From Pelagihabitans sp963710535 (lineage in GTDB: Bacteria; Bacteroidota; Bacteroidia; Flavobacteriales; Flavobacteriaceae), in contig CAVQAW010000008.1 in the NCBI GenBank assembly GCA_963710535.1, positions 434,001 to 498,000 on the forward strand: 64,000 nt of DNA. The letters run 5' to 3'. Below, piece by piece: positions 43,762 to 53,054 of the stretch. The notes below the pieces were generated by a model. The model ran no database searches and was not told the origin of the DNA. It saw only the letters and a program-made list of their open reading frames with translations. Positions within the stretch are counted from its first letter, which is position 1; every line of letters begins with the position of its first letter. The translations under genes were made by a program, and so were the position numbers.

Positions 43762-46134
43762 ATGTTCCCTCGCACGAAAATTGCTGTGGTTCTGGCTTTC
43801 TTTTGTTTTGTAATTTCTTTCGCACAACAAAGATTTACCATAAGCGGCACCGTCACCGAAGCTTCCAGCAACGAAACACTGATTGGGGTCACCATCGCAG
43901 TACCCGAGTTGCAGACCGGTGTGACCACCAATGAATACGGTTTTTATTCCATTACCCTCCCCGAAGGTACCTATAGATTGCAGTTGAGCTATTTGGGTTT
44001 TCAAACCATATCGCAAGATTTGGAGTTGACCTCCAACCTGCAGATTAACTTTCAGATGATCGAAGCAGCGGAACAGTTGGACGAAGTGGTCGTCACCGAA
44101 GATGTGGAGAAAATGGATGTCAGGACGCCCCAAATGAGCGTCAATGCCCTTTCGGTCGAAACCATTAAAAAAATCCCGGTCATATTGGGCGAAGCCGATG
44201 TCATCAAGTCCATTCTGTTGCTACCCGGAGTTACCAATGCAGGCGAAGGGGCTTCTGGATTCAATGTAAGGGGAGGCTCGGTAGACCAGAACCTTATTCT
44301 ATTGGATGAAGCCACCATTTTCAATTCCTCCCACCTGTTCGGATTTTTCTCCGTTTTTAACCCGGACGCCATCAAGGACATAAAATTGTATAAAGGTGGT
44401 ATCCCAGCGCGTTATGGCGGCAGGGTTTCCTCGGTCCTAGATATTTTTCAAAAGGAGGGCAATAGTAAGGCATTCAAGGTCAATGGCGGACTCGGTGCCG
44501 TAGCCAGTCGTTTACTGGTGGAAGGCCCGATCATCAAAGATAAGGCCGCTTTTTTGATCGGGGGTCGTGCCTCCTATGCGCATTTGTTCCTCCCTCTGTT
44601 CAATCAAGACAATACGGCCTATTTTTACGACCTGAATACCAAGATCAATTTTAATCTCGACAGTCGTAACAGTATCTATCTTTCTGGCTATTTTGGACGG
44701 GATGTTTTTGGTATCAGTGGCACGTTTGAAAATACCTATGGTAATGCCGTCGGGAATTTTAGATGGAACCACCTATTTTCCAACAAGTTGTTTTCAAACC
44801 TTTCCCTGATTTATTCCGACTATTATTACGGGTTGAAATTAGACTTCGTTGGCTTCAACTGGAATTCCGGCATCCGAAATTTCAATTTGAAATATGACCT
44901 GAAACATTACGTCACCGATAAATTGCAGGTGAATTATGGGGTGAACAACATATATTACCAATTCAATCCCGGCAAAATAGAGCCCAGTAATAGTACTTCA
45001 GGTATTATAGAAGATCAATTGGTGAGAAAATATGCCAATGAACTGGCCGCCTATATCGATGTCAAACATGACCTGAGCCCCAACTTGAGCCTTGGTTACG
45101 GACTCCGATGGAGCAATTTCATAAGACTGGGTCAAGATGAGATCAATGTGTACGAAAATAATGAAGCCGTATTCTTTGATCCTGCCCTTTTAATCTATCG
45201 GGAGGCAGTCCCCATCGCCACGGTAAATGCTAAAAACCAAACGCTGGCAACCTTCAACAATCTCGAGCCAAGGGTCTCTTTGTCCTATACGCTGAATACC
45301 GAGAGTTCGTTGAAGGCCAGTTACACCCGATTGGCCCAGTACCTTCATTTACTTTCCAATACCAGCTCCCCAACCCCCTTGGATGTTTGGACTCCAAGCG
45401 GGCCTTTTGCAAAGCCGCAATTGTTGGATCAATATGCCTTTGGATATTTCAAAAATCTCGGAGGCGGAGATTACACACTGGAAACGGAAGTATTTTACAA
45501 GGATATCCAAAACAGGATCGATTATATCGATGGCGCAAATCTCATCGCAAACGACGCCATTGAACAGGTAATCTTAAATGGTGAGGCAAGGGCCTATGGC
45601 CTCGAACTGCTGCTTCGAAAAAATGAAGGGCGTTTCCAAGGTTGGCTGGCGTATACCCTATCAAAGTCGGAGCAGCGTACCCCCGGCAGAAACGGAAGTG
45701 AAACCGGGATAAATTTTGGGGAATGGTACAACACGCCATACGATAAACCACAGGATATTTCCTTTTACGGGAGTTACGGGCTCAATGAAAAATGGAGCTT
45801 CAATTCGAATTTTGTGTTCCAGACCGGACAGCCAACAAACTATCCCATAGGGCAGTTCGAATTTCAGGGCCTGAGCATTCCTTATTACGGTTTGCGCAAC
45901 AAGGAAAGGTTGCCCGCTTACCACCGTCTCGATGTAGCGGCAACCCTTACGCCAAGGAAGAACAAAGGCAGAAAAAAACAGGCAGAATGGGTTTTCAGCA
46001 TCTATAACCTGTACAGCAGAAAGAATGCCGCTTCCATCAATTTTAGAAGAAATCAGGATACCGGAGCCAATGAGGCCATACGTACTTCCATTTTTGGAAT
46101 CGTGCCGGCCGTGACCTATAATTTTAAATTTTAA
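43762..46134 (+). CDS. TonB-dependent receptor with carboxypeptidase-like regulatory domain
   Basis: This 790-residue outer-membrane protein has a signal peptide (MFPRTKIAVVLAFFCFVISF), an N-terminal carboxypeptidase-regulatory-like beta sandwich (about residues 20-100, FTISGTVTEASSNETLIGVT), a plug domain (about 105-220, GASGFNVRGGSVDQNLILLD) and a beta-barrel ending in the C-terminal aromatic residue (YNFKF). It imports an unknown ligand with TonB-ExbBD energy. It lies four bases before a DUF4249 lipoprotein gene, a pairing seen repeatedly in flavobacteria and possibly a receptor-lipoprotein complex. It is not a SusC/SusD pair. Confidence 0.9.
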   Translation: MFPRTKIAVVLAFFCFVISFAQQRFTISGTVTEASSNETLIGVTIAVPELQTGVTTNEYGFYSITLPEGTYRLQLSYLGFQTISQDLELTSNLQINFQMIEAAEQLDEVVVTEDVEKMDVRTPQMSVNALSVETIKKIPVILGEADVIKSILLLPGVTNAGEGASGFNVRGGSVDQNLILLDEATIFNSSHLFGFFSVFNPDAIKDIKLYKGGIPARYGGRVSSVLDIFQKEGNSKAFKVNGGLGAVASRLLVEGPIIKDKAAFLIGGRASYAHLFLPLFNQDNTAYFYDLNTKINFNLDSRNSIYLSGYFGRDVFGISGTFENTYGNAVGNFRWNHLFSNKLFSNLSLIYSDYYYGLKLDFVGFNWNSGIRNFNLKYDLKHYVTDKLQVNYGVNNIYYQFNPGKIEPSNSTSGIIEDQLVRKYANELAAYIDVKHDLSPNLSLGYGLRWSNFIRLGQDEINVYENNEAVFFDPALLIYREAVPIATVNAKNQTLATFNNLEPRVSLSYTLNTESSLKASYTRLAQYLHLLSNTSSPTPLDVWTPSGPFAKPQLLDQYAFGYFKNLGGGDYTLETEVFYKDIQNRIDYIDGANLIANDAIEQVILNGEARAYGLELLLRKNEGRFQGWLAYTLSKSEQRTPGRNGSETGINFGEWYNTPYDKPQDISFYGSYGLNEKWSFNSNFVFQTGQPTNYPIGQFEFQGLSIPYYGLRNKERLPAYHRLDVAATLTPRKNKGRKKQAEWVFSIYNLYSRKNAASINFRRNQDTGANEAIRTSIFGIVPAVTYNFKF

Positions 46135-46138
46135 CAGG

Positions 46139-46951
46139 ATGAAAAAGCAAATACTCCTGATCATCGTTTTGGGATTGTTGCTCGGATGTGAAGATGTCAT
46201 TGAAGTGACCGTGCCAACGGATCGATCGAGATTGGTCGTTGATGCCCTCCAGCGCATCACCGACACATCGCAACCCACCACCGTTTTTCAATTGAGGGCC
46301 ACGCTGAGCAGCTCGTTCTTCGGGCAAATTGAGCCCGCTATTTTGGAAGAAGCTACCATTACCAATGAACTTACGGGTTTTTCAGCGGTCTTACAGGAAA
46401 ATGAACCTGGGTCGGGATTCTATGAAGTGGCTTTGGATACCCGTTTTCTATTGGAGGGAGCGCTCACACTATCGATTGTCTATAACGGGGAACGCTATTC
46501 GGCCACTTCCCAGTATGTGCCGACCGTTCCCATCGATTCCCTTATCCAAGGAGAGGGCGGCCTGTTCGGGGGAGATGAAACGGAGGTCATTGTTTCATAT
46601 ACGGATGCCCCTGATAGGGTTGACTTTTATCTGTTCGATTTCGATTTTAACGAATATTTGGTCACCGAGGATGAATTCTACCCAGGCCAACGATTTGAGT
46701 TCTCCTATTTTTACGATGACGGTTTGGAAGCGGGTAGGGAAATTGAAATCGATATTGTCGGTGTTGACAAATCCTTTTATGACTATATGAACCAAGTGAT
46801 CGTACAGGCCGATGGTGGTGCACAAGGACCCTTTCAAACACCCGCTGCAACCGTGAAGGGCAATTTTGTCAATAACGATGATGCGCTGAACTTTGCGCTG
46901 GGGTATTTTGCCGTATGCCAAAGCTATTCCCAGCGATTGGTCATCGAGTAA
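46139..46951 (+). CDS. DUF4249 family lipoprotein
   Basis: This 270-residue protein has a signal peptide ending in the lipobox LLGC (Cys about residue 17) followed by EDVIEVTVPTD. The body has Ig-like beta sequence (TVFQLRATLSSSFFGQIEPA). The family is Bacteroidota-specific and regularly encoded after a TonB-dependent receptor. A surface lid or ligand-binding partner of the receptor, as SusD is for SusC, is a reasonable inference but not shown. It lies four bases after the receptor gene. Confidence 0.85.
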   Translation: MKKQILLIIVLGLLLGCEDVIEVTVPTDRSRLVVDALQRITDTSQPTTVFQLRATLSSSFFGQIEPAILEEATITNELTGFSAVLQENEPGSGFYEVALDTRFLLEGALTLSIVYNGERYSATSQYVPTVPIDSLIQGEGGLFGGDETEVIVSYTDAPDRVDFYLFDFDFNEYLVTEDEFYPGQRFEFSYFYDDGLEAGREIEIDIVGVDKSFYDYMNQVIVQADGGAQGPFQTPAATVKGNFVNNDDALNFALGYFAVCQSYSQRLVIE

Positions 46952-46991
46952 TGTCATGACCCTTGAATGACCACCCGAGGAATGGAGCGCG

Positions 46992-48137
46992 CTATTCACC
47001 CAATCGGGCCAGAAAATCCCCGACCTTTTCCCGTATCAACCGCGCCGCATTCGCCATGCTATAGGACGCATTCATCTTCTTATCCTTAATCTCGATTACT
47101 TGGCTGAGACCCATGGTTTTCCATTGCAGCTCTTGAAGTTCCAGTTTTCCGCAGACCGCTACTACCGGAACCCCGCATCTTTTTCCCAGTGCGGTGACGC
47201 CTTTGATCAGTTTGCCGTTCAAGGTCTGTTGGTCGAACTTACCTTCACCTGTGATGATGAAATCGTAAGGCTGGGCCATCATCTGTGCCTCGGCCTTGGC
47301 GAGATCCAACATAAAATCGGTACCTGAAACAAAGTTGCCATCAAAGAACGCCTTCAATCCGTATGCCGCTCCTCCTGCCGCCCCAGAGCCCGGAACCTCG
47401 GCAACATCTTTGCCGAGCTGTTTCGAAACCAGCCCTGCCAAATGCCTTAAACCCTTGTCCAACACATCGATTTCAGCATCGCTGGCGCCTTTTTGCCTGG
47501 CATATACAAAGGCAGCCCCATTGCTGCCGAACAAAGGATTGTCAACATCATTGACAGCATAAAATTGAACCTCATTCAATTGGGGGATCACCCCTGCCCT
47601 ATCGATCGTTGCGATCCTATTCAGATGTCTCCCTATTGGGGACAACCGATTGCCTTCCTTGTCCAAGAACCTATAACCCATGGCACTGGCTATACCAATT
47701 GCCGCATCATTTGTGGCGCTTCCTCCCAAACCGATGTATATTTTTCTGGCACCCCCAGATAATGCATCTTTAATCTGCAATCCGGTTCCATAAGTGGATG
47801 TGTCCATGACCTTCCGATCGGTCGGTCGGAGCAGTTCGAGGCCGGAAGCCGAAGCCAATTCCACGTAAGCGTTCTTAGCAGTGGCATCGAACAGATAACG
47901 GGCTTGCATTTCATTTCCAAGGGGGTCTTCGGTATCGACGAAAATCTCTTGGCAAGGCAGCTGTTTGGCTATCGCATTCAAAAAACCGTCCCCACCGTCA
48001 GAAGCCAATATGGAATGTATCTCGGCCTGGGGAAAAACATCTTTGATGCCCCTATTCATTGCCTGCATGACTTCCTCAGCGGTCAAAGAGCCTTTGAACT
48101 TATCTGGGACCAAAAGAAAACGCTTGGGTTTGGACAT
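46992..48137 (-). CDS. Glycerate kinase, GarK type
   Basis: This 381-residue protein starts KRFLLVPDKFKGSLTAEEVM and has IYIGLGGSATNDAAIGIASA and YDFIITGEGKFDQQTLNGK, the family signatures. It phosphorylates D-glycerate to 2- or 3-phosphoglycerate. I use the ATG 48135-48137; a TTG three codons upstream is less likely. It is convergent with the DUF4249 gene and not linked to glycerate-forming genes in this window. Confidence 0.92.
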   Translation of the reverse strand: MSKPKRFLLVPDKFKGSLTAEEVMQAMNRGIKDVFPQAEIHSILASDGGDGFLNAIAKQLPCQEIFVDTEDPLGNEMQARYLFDATAKNAYVELASASGLELLRPTDRKVMDTSTYGTGLQIKDALSGGARKIYIGLGGSATNDAAIGIASAMGYRFLDKEGNRLSPIGRHLNRIATIDRAGVIPQLNEVQFYAVNDVDNPLFGSNGAAFVYARQKGASDAEIDVLDKGLRHLAGLVSKQLGKDVAEVPGSGAAGGAAYGLKAFFDGNFVSGTDFMLDLAKAEAQMMAQPYDFIITGEGKFDQQTLNGKLIKGVTALGKRCGVPVVAVCGKLELQELQWKTMGLSQVIEIKDKKMNASYSMANAARLIREKVGDFLARLGE

Positions 48138-48180
48138 GGAAATCAATAGTTTAGATGTAAGAAATATAGGGCTTAATCGC

Positions 48181-48188
48181 TACTTTTG
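48181..48188 (+). promoter_or_regulatory. Promoter -7 element of the DUF6095-like gene
   Basis: TACTTTTG, a full match to TAnnTTTG, lies 23 bases before the ATG, giving a leader of about 18 bases. No clear -33 element is seen. Confidence 0.4.
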
Positions 48189-48210
48189 AAAAAAAAACTG
48201 TCAGTCCGAC

Positions 48211-48435
48211 ATGAATACGAATAAAGAAATGCTTTTGAAGGGAGTTAAATGGTTGGGCTATACTATCGCACTGATGTTTACTGCCCCTCTCACATTATAC
48301 CAAGCCTTTAAAAATCAAGAACATCCTTTTTACATCCCTGTGTTGGTGGTAGGTTTGGCATTGGCCATCGGTGCCGTGGCAATGGGCTTCAAAAGTATCA
48401 AGACCATCGTTGACGCCTTTTTCGGCAAGAAGTGA
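48211..48435 (+). CDS. DUF6095-like small membrane protein
   Basis: This 74-residue protein has two predicted membrane helices (about residues 13-30, WLGYTIALMFTAPLTLYQAF, and 40-60, YIPVLVVGLALAIGAVAMGF) and a lysine-rich C-terminus. I recall such proteins in flavobacteria as DUF6095, always near glycerate kinase or DUF4294-type genes. Function unknown. A consensus promoter element upstream supports expression as a single gene. Confidence 0.75.
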   Translation: MNTNKEMLLKGVKWLGYTIALMFTAPLTLYQAFKNQEHPFYIPVLVVGLALAIGAVAMGFKSIKTIVDAFFGKK

Positions 48436-48506
48436 CTCCTAAAGAAGTTTAAATGGCCATAGTACGAAGGAATTGCTCGCCACCCGGTGTTCGTTTGGGT
48501 CAATCA

Positions 48507-49202
48507 TTAATTCCTGTCTCCCTTGGCACCCCATTTATCTGTTAGGGTGGCGTAATCGAAATCGAGGACCGATTCTTGGCGCTGCAAGCGATCGGCGGAG
48601 AATGCCCTTTGCAAAATATCCTCGATAAGATAATCCTCGTGAACCCTTTCGGGATGAAATTCTTCTTTGAGGCTTATCTTAAACATTTTGGCCGTGGTAT
48701 TGTACCAAAAGGCACGCCAGCCACTGCGCAATTCCTTCACCAGGTCGAACGAGGTGGTGCCGGTTTGCCGATGGATCAGCTTCACCAAGATTTGACCTTC
48801 GGTACGTGTTAATTTTTTCAGTTCCTCCGAAAACTCTTCCTCGATAAACTTCTGCACTTTCTTGGTGTAGCGCCTTTGATGCCGCGGCTTTTTTATTTTG
48901 GAGATACTATCGTTCAGTTCCACCAAGCGTTCGGCCGCCATTTTGGCGTAGGGATAAACCTTGATGGTCTTTCGCCTCAATATATAGTAACGCAGTTTTG
49001 AATCGTAATCGGAGAATTTTAGATCCCCAAAAACAAAGACTTCTTTAAGTGCAATCGAACTTTGGAAGATGGAATCGCCTTCGATGATGATCATCGATTC
49101 GGCCAACGAGTCGATCGGCTCTTCTTCAACCTGGGACCATAGCAGATTATTGATCAATAGGACCAATCCAAAAAACAAAAGTTTTTTCATCATCTTCATC
49201 AT
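48507..49202 (-). CDS. DUF4294 domain-containing exported protein
   Basis: This protein of about 231 residues has a signal peptide (MKKLLFFGLVLLINNLLWSQ) and then a charged domain with SDYDSKLRYYILRRKTIKVY and KLIHRQTGTTSFDLVKELRS, the DUF4294 pattern. It is Bacteroidota-specific; no catalytic motif is evident. Several ATG codons cluster at the start (49202, 49199, 49193, 49190); the GTG further upstream lies too close to the promoter element. It shares a divergent region with the M42 peptidase gene. Confidence 0.82.
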   Translation of the reverse strand: MMKMMKKLLFFGLVLLINNLLWSQVEEEPIDSLAESMIIIEGDSIFQSSIALKEVFVFGDLKFSDYDSKLRYYILRRKTIKVYPYAKMAAERLVELNDSISKIKKPRHQRRYTKKVQKFIEEEFSEELKKLTRTEGQILVKLIHRQTGTTSFDLVKELRSGWRAFWYNTTAKMFKISLKEEFHPERVHEDYLIEDILQRAFSADRLQRQESVLDFDYATLTDKWGAKGDRN

Positions 49203-49216
49203 AGCAAAAAGCACTC

Positions 49217-49224
49217 CAAAATTA
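49217..49224 (-). promoter_or_regulatory. Promoter -7 element of the DUF4294 gene
   Basis: The minus strand reads TAATTTTG, a full match to TAnnTTTG, 14 bases before the ATG at 49202. The position excludes a start at the upstream GTG except as a leaderless message. Confidence 0.42.
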
Positions 49225-49268
49225 ACGATAAATACGCATGCTTATTATTAAAGATTAGTGAATATTAC

Positions 49269-49276
49269 TAAGTTTG
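49269..49276 (+). promoter_or_regulatory. Promoter -7 element of the M42 peptidase gene
   Basis: TAAGTTTG, a full match to TAnnTTTG, lies 20 bases before the ATG at 49296. With the minus element at 49217-49224 it makes a compact divergent promoter pair. Confidence 0.42.
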
Positions 49277-49295
49277 CATTCATAAAATATTGACC

Positions 49296-50402
49296 ATGCC
49301 GGACAAGAAGATACTTACCAAAAAATCGATTGCTTTTTTAGAAAAATATTTGAACAATGCCGCTCCTACGGGTTATGAATGGGAGGGGCAGAAGCTCTGG
49401 ATGGACTACCTCAAGCCCTACGTAGACACTTTTATTACCGATACGTACGGCACGGCCGTCGGGGTAATCAATCCCACGGCGAAATTCAAAGTGGTCATTG
49501 AAGGGCATTCAGATGAGATTTCATGGTACGTGAACTATATCACCGATGACGGCCTGATCTATGTGATCCGAAATGGGGGTAGCGATCACCAGATCGCCCC
49601 TTCCAAGTGGGTGAACATTCATACCAAAAACGGTATCGTCAAAGGTATTTTTGGATGGCCTGCCATTCACACCCGGGAAACCGCAAAGGAAGAGGCGCCA
49701 AAATTGGACAATATTTTTATCGATATCGGTGCAAAAGACAAGGCCGAAGTGGCAAAAATGGGCGTTCATGTTGGCTGTGTGATCACTTATCCCGACCAAT
49801 TCCAAATTTTGAACAAGAACAAATTTGTTTGCCGGGCGATAGATAACCGCGTGGGAGGCTTCATGATAGCCGAAGTGGGCAGATTACTCCATGAGAACAA
49901 GAAAAAATTACCCTTCGGATTGTACATTACCAATTCGGTGCAAGAGGAAATCGGCCTTCGCGGTGCAGAAATGATTACCCAAACGATCAAACCTAATGTG
50001 GCCATCGTGACCGATGTTTGCCATGATACCACGACCCCGATGATCGAGAAGAAAAAACAGGGCCTTACCGAAATTGGGTCCGGACCTGTGATTTCCTATG
50101 CGCCGGCAGTGCAGAACAAATTGAGGGAAAGGATATTGGAAGTCGCCGAAAAGAAAAAAATCCCATTTCAGCGTATGGCATCCTCCCGTCATACGGGCAC
50201 CGATACCGATGCCTTTGCCTACAGCAACGGCGGTGTCGCTTCGGCCTTGATCTCATTACCCTTGCGTTATATGCATACCACGGTGGAAACCGTACACCAA
50301 GACGATGTTGAAAACGTAATCCGTTTGATCTATGAAACTTTGCTTTCCCTTAAAAGTGGGGAGACATTCAGCTATTTTGATACCGTGGCCCAAAAGAAAT
50401 AA
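49296..50402 (+). CDS. M42 family metallopeptidase
   Basis: This 368-residue cytosolic aminopeptidase of the FrvX/glucanase group has the metal ligands in VIEGHSDEISWYV, CRAIDNRVGGFMI, NSVQEEIGLRGAEMI (catalytic Glu-Glu pair), VTDVCHDT and YMHTTVETVHQDDV, in family order. It likely trims oligopeptides with two metal ions. The ATG 49296 is chosen over a TTG at 49290. It is followed by a NUDIX gene on the same strand. Confidence 0.92.
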   Translation: MPDKKILTKKSIAFLEKYLNNAAPTGYEWEGQKLWMDYLKPYVDTFITDTYGTAVGVINPTAKFKVVIEGHSDEISWYVNYITDDGLIYVIRNGGSDHQIAPSKWVNIHTKNGIVKGIFGWPAIHTRETAKEEAPKLDNIFIDIGAKDKAEVAKMGVHVGCVITYPDQFQILNKNKFVCRAIDNRVGGFMIAEVGRLLHENKKKLPFGLYITNSVQEEIGLRGAEMITQTIKPNVAIVTDVCHDTTTPMIEKKKQGLTEIGSGPVISYAPAVQNKLRERILEVAEKKKIPFQRMASSRHTGTDTDAFAYSNGGVASALISLPLRYMHTTVETVHQDDVENVIRLIYETLLSLKSGETFSYFDTVAQKK

Positions 50403-50512
50403 CCGGTAGTCATCAGCATAACATTCATGTAGGATTCCACATTATTGGACCATTGGGCCGGCAAATGGCTTAGCCTTAAGGATTATGTTCTTTAGAACGC
50501 AAAATCGATGTT

Positions 50513-51064
50513 ATGGACGAACTGGTCGACATCTTGGATGACAAAGGAAATCGTACTGGAGCAACAGCGATGAAATCGATGGCCCATCGGAAGGGCTTGT
50601 TCCACCCCACCGTGCATATTTGGTTTTACAACCAACACGGACAAGTACTGCTCCAACAAAGGGGAAAAGACAAGGAATCCCATCCGCTGCTTTGGGATGT
50701 TTCCGTGGCCGGGCACGTAGGCGCGGGTGAAAACCTTGAAGATTCCGCCCTGCGGGAAGTTTTTGAGGAAATAGGCCTTACCATCGAAAAAAAGGACTTG
50801 GAAAAGATAGGGGTCTTTAAATCGGTTCAAAAAATAGGCGCTGCACAGACAGATTGTGAATTCCACCACACCTATTTAAGTGAACTGCGGGTAGCACTGC
50901 AACAGCTCAAAAAACAGGAGAGTGAGGTCGCCGATCTTGCACTGGTTCCGCTCACCAGATTAGCCGAAGAAACCTGGGGCATGGCCAACCCTAAAAAATA
51001 CGTACCCCACGGCACAAGCTATTACAAAACCATCGTTAAAGCCGTAAAAAACAGATTAAAATAG
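50513..51064 (+). CDS. NUDIX hydrolase (YfcD / isopentenyl-diphosphate isomerase-like)
   Basis: This 183-residue protein has the NUDIX box GAGENLEDSALREVFEEIGL (about residues 71-90) and the N-terminal DELVDILDDKGNRTGATAMK typical of the YfcD subgroup. The WDVSVAGHV segment precedes the box. It resembles type 1 isopentenyl-diphosphate isomerase in layout, but the cysteine-glutamate pair of that enzyme is not evident, so hydrolysis of an unknown diphosphate is the safer call. It overlaps the convergent hisS gene by nine bases. Confidence 0.87.
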   Translation: MDELVDILDDKGNRTGATAMKSMAHRKGLFHPTVHIWFYNQHGQVLLQQRGKDKESHPLLWDVSVAGHVGAGENLEDSALREVFEEIGLTIEKKDLEKIGVFKSVQKIGAAQTDCEFHHTYLSELRVALQQLKKQESEVADLALVPLTRLAEETWGMANPKKYVPHGTSYYKTIVKAVKNRLK

Positions 51065-52432
51065 TTTTAGAAATTCTTCCGGCCGGTCCAAACTGTAGGT
51101 AGTTTGGCCTCCTTCCTCCATGTCTTTGACCACAAAGGATCCTTGGGCCAACTCTTCTTCCCCGATCAGGATAACATATGGCACCTTTCTGTTATGGGCG
51201 TATTTCATTTGCTTTTGCACCTTGGCATCAGTGGGGTATAAATCGGCCTTTTTACCCGCATTTCTCAGTTGACCAACCAGTTTAAGGGCCACAATCGCTT
51301 CTTTTTGGCCAAAGTTTACACATAAAACGTCGAGTGAACGATCGATGGCTTCAGGAAAAAGTCCCAGTTCTTCCAAGACCAGATAAATACGGTCCAGTCC
51401 GAAGGAAATCCCCACCCCGCTAACATCCTGTAGGCCGAATATTCCCGTGAGATCATCATAGCGACCTCCACCACCTATGGAACCCATTTGAACGCCCTCC
51501 GGTGATGCCACTTCAAAAATTGTCCCCGTATAATAATTGAGCCCTCTGGCCAAGGTCACATCGATATTGAGTCGGCTCGATTTCAATCCCAAGGCCTCCA
51601 CCGTTGCACATATGAATTCCATTTCCAAGATGCCCTTGGTGCCCTCAACCGATTCTTTAAGAAATAGTTTCAAGGCTTCCAACTGCTCTAGGTTGCTTCC
51701 TTGAAGCGAAAACAACGGACTTGCTTTCGCAATGGCCGATTCGGAGATGCCCTTGCCCAGCATTTCGGCTTTGACCCCTTCAACACCTATTTTATCAAGT
51801 TTGTCGAGTGCGACCGTAAAATCGACCAATAGATTCTTTGCACCAATGACTTCGGAAATACCCGAAAGCACCTTGCGGTTATTGAGTTTGATCTGGACCC
51901 CAGCCAGGCCCAGTTCAGCAAAAACCGCGTCATAAAGCTGGATCAATTCAACTTCCTGTATTAGGGAATTCGCTCCGACCACATCGGCATCGCACTGATA
52001 AAATTCTCGAAAACGTCCTTTTTGAGGCCTATCGGCCCGCCAAACGGGTTGTATCTGATACCGTTTGAAAGGAAAGTCGATCTCGTTTCGGTGCATGACC
52101 ACATAACGCGCAAAAGGTACGGTGAGGTCGTACCTAAGTGCCTTTTCCGAAATCTTGCCGGCAAGTGACAAGGCGTCTTTGGAGCGATAGGTCTGCTCAT
52201 CGACGGCGCCCAAAAAATCACCCGAATTCAAAATCCTGAATATCAAACGGTCCCCTTCTTCCCCATACTTGCCCAATAGGGTTTCCGAATTTTCGAATGA
52301 GGGCGTTTCTATGGGGAGAAATCCAAAGCGCTCAAAGTGTTTTTTGATCACCTCGATGATGTAATTTCGTTTGATGACCTCGGTGGGCGAAAAATCGCGG
52401 GTACCTTTTGGCAAACTTGGTTTTTGAGCCAT
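51056..52432 (-). CDS. hisS: Histidyl-tRNA synthetase
   Basis: This 458-residue class II synthetase charges tRNA-His. Motif 1 lies near the N-terminus, motif 2 in RYQIQPVWRADRPQKGRFRE, the histidine-specific LARGLNYYTGTIFEV and motif 3 in GSIGGGGRYDD with GVGISFGLDRIYL. A C-terminal anticodon-binding domain follows. Length is normal. It lies about 90 bases downstream of the DUF6495-like gene on the same strand. Confidence 0.96.
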   Translation of the reverse strand: MAQKPSLPKGTRDFSPTEVIKRNYIIEVIKKHFERFGFLPIETPSFENSETLLGKYGEEGDRLIFRILNSGDFLGAVDEQTYRSKDALSLAGKISEKALRYDLTVPFARYVVMHRNEIDFPFKRYQIQPVWRADRPQKGRFREFYQCDADVVGANSLIQEVELIQLYDAVFAELGLAGVQIKLNNRKVLSGISEVIGAKNLLVDFTVALDKLDKIGVEGVKAEMLGKGISESAIAKASPLFSLQGSNLEQLEALKLFLKESVEGTKGILEMEFICATVEALGLKSSRLNIDVTLARGLNYYTGTIFEVASPEGVQMGSIGGGGRYDDLTGIFGLQDVSGVGISFGLDRIYLVLEELGLFPEAIDRSLDVLCVNFGQKEAIVALKLVGQLRNAGKKADLYPTDAKVQKQMKYAHNRKVPYVILIGEEELAQGSFVVKDMEEGGQTTYSLDRPEEFLKLF

Positions 52433-52521
52433 TTATTTAGAGTCTAAAGCTATTTTCCAGTCGGCGGGTTCATAGTACGCCAGTGTTGATGGACTTCCTG
52501 AATTATTGAACAAATATCGGC

Positions 52522-52992
52522 TTATCCAATCACTTTATCAAACCAAGAATACAATTCGCCTTTGGTGATGACCGCGCCTTGTTCGATCAGGGTAAACTTA
52601 TCGACATTTGGATCGGCAGAATAGGCCTTCGACGCGGTAAGATATTCCACGAAATCGGATTGCCAATTTTTCTTGAACCAATCAAATCCGATGTTGGTAG
52701 TAAGGTCTATATTGGGATTCGCCACTTTGACCGATATCAGTTTCATCTGCTTTTTGGTGCAATGAAATAGATGCATTTGCTGGGCGGAGAGATTCTCAAG
52801 ATAGACGACCTTGGCGAGCACCCCTTCCCAGATCAAATCGCTGAATACATCCAATTCCTGTTCGGCTACCTTGGGCCGCTCACTTTTGATCTGCTGCCAT
52901 TCCTCCGCAGTAACCGATTGGGTGGCCAAAAAATTAATGAATTCCTGCTGCAGTTCTTCCAACTGTTCTTTGGTAAGCCTTCGATACTTCAT
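52522..52992 (-). CDS. DUF6495-like conserved hypothetical protein
   Basis: This 156-residue cytosolic protein starts MKYRRLTKEQLEELQQEFIN and contains the motif VYLENLSAQQMHLFHCTKKQ and FDWFKKNWQSDFVEYLTASK. I recall it as a flavobacterial family of unknown function (DUF6495). No catalytic residues are obvious. I start at the ATG 52990-52992; the in-frame extension upstream overlaps the terminator hairpin of the next gene and is rejected. It precedes hisS. Confidence 0.75.
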   Translation of the reverse strand: MKYRRLTKEQLEELQQEFINFLATQSVTAEEWQQIKSERPKVAEQELDVFSDLIWEGVLAKVVYLENLSAQQMHLFHCTKKQMKLISVKVANPNIDLTTNIGFDWFKKNWQSDFVEYLTASKAYSADPNVDKFTLIEQGAVITKGELYSWFDKVIG

Positions 52993-52998
52993 TGTTGT

Positions 52999-53031
52999 GT
53001 AAATAATAAGGCCGCACAATTCGTGCGGCCA
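52999..53031 (-). terminator. Rho-independent terminator of the Oar-like receptor gene
   Basis: GGCCGCAC-AATTC-GTGCGGCC, an 8-bp GC-rich perfect stem, is followed on the minus strand by TTATTATTTA. It lies 24 bases after the stop codon and 18 bases before the next gene. Confidence 0.8.
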
Positions 53032-53054
53032 TAAAGTTCAACAGTTTGAACCGA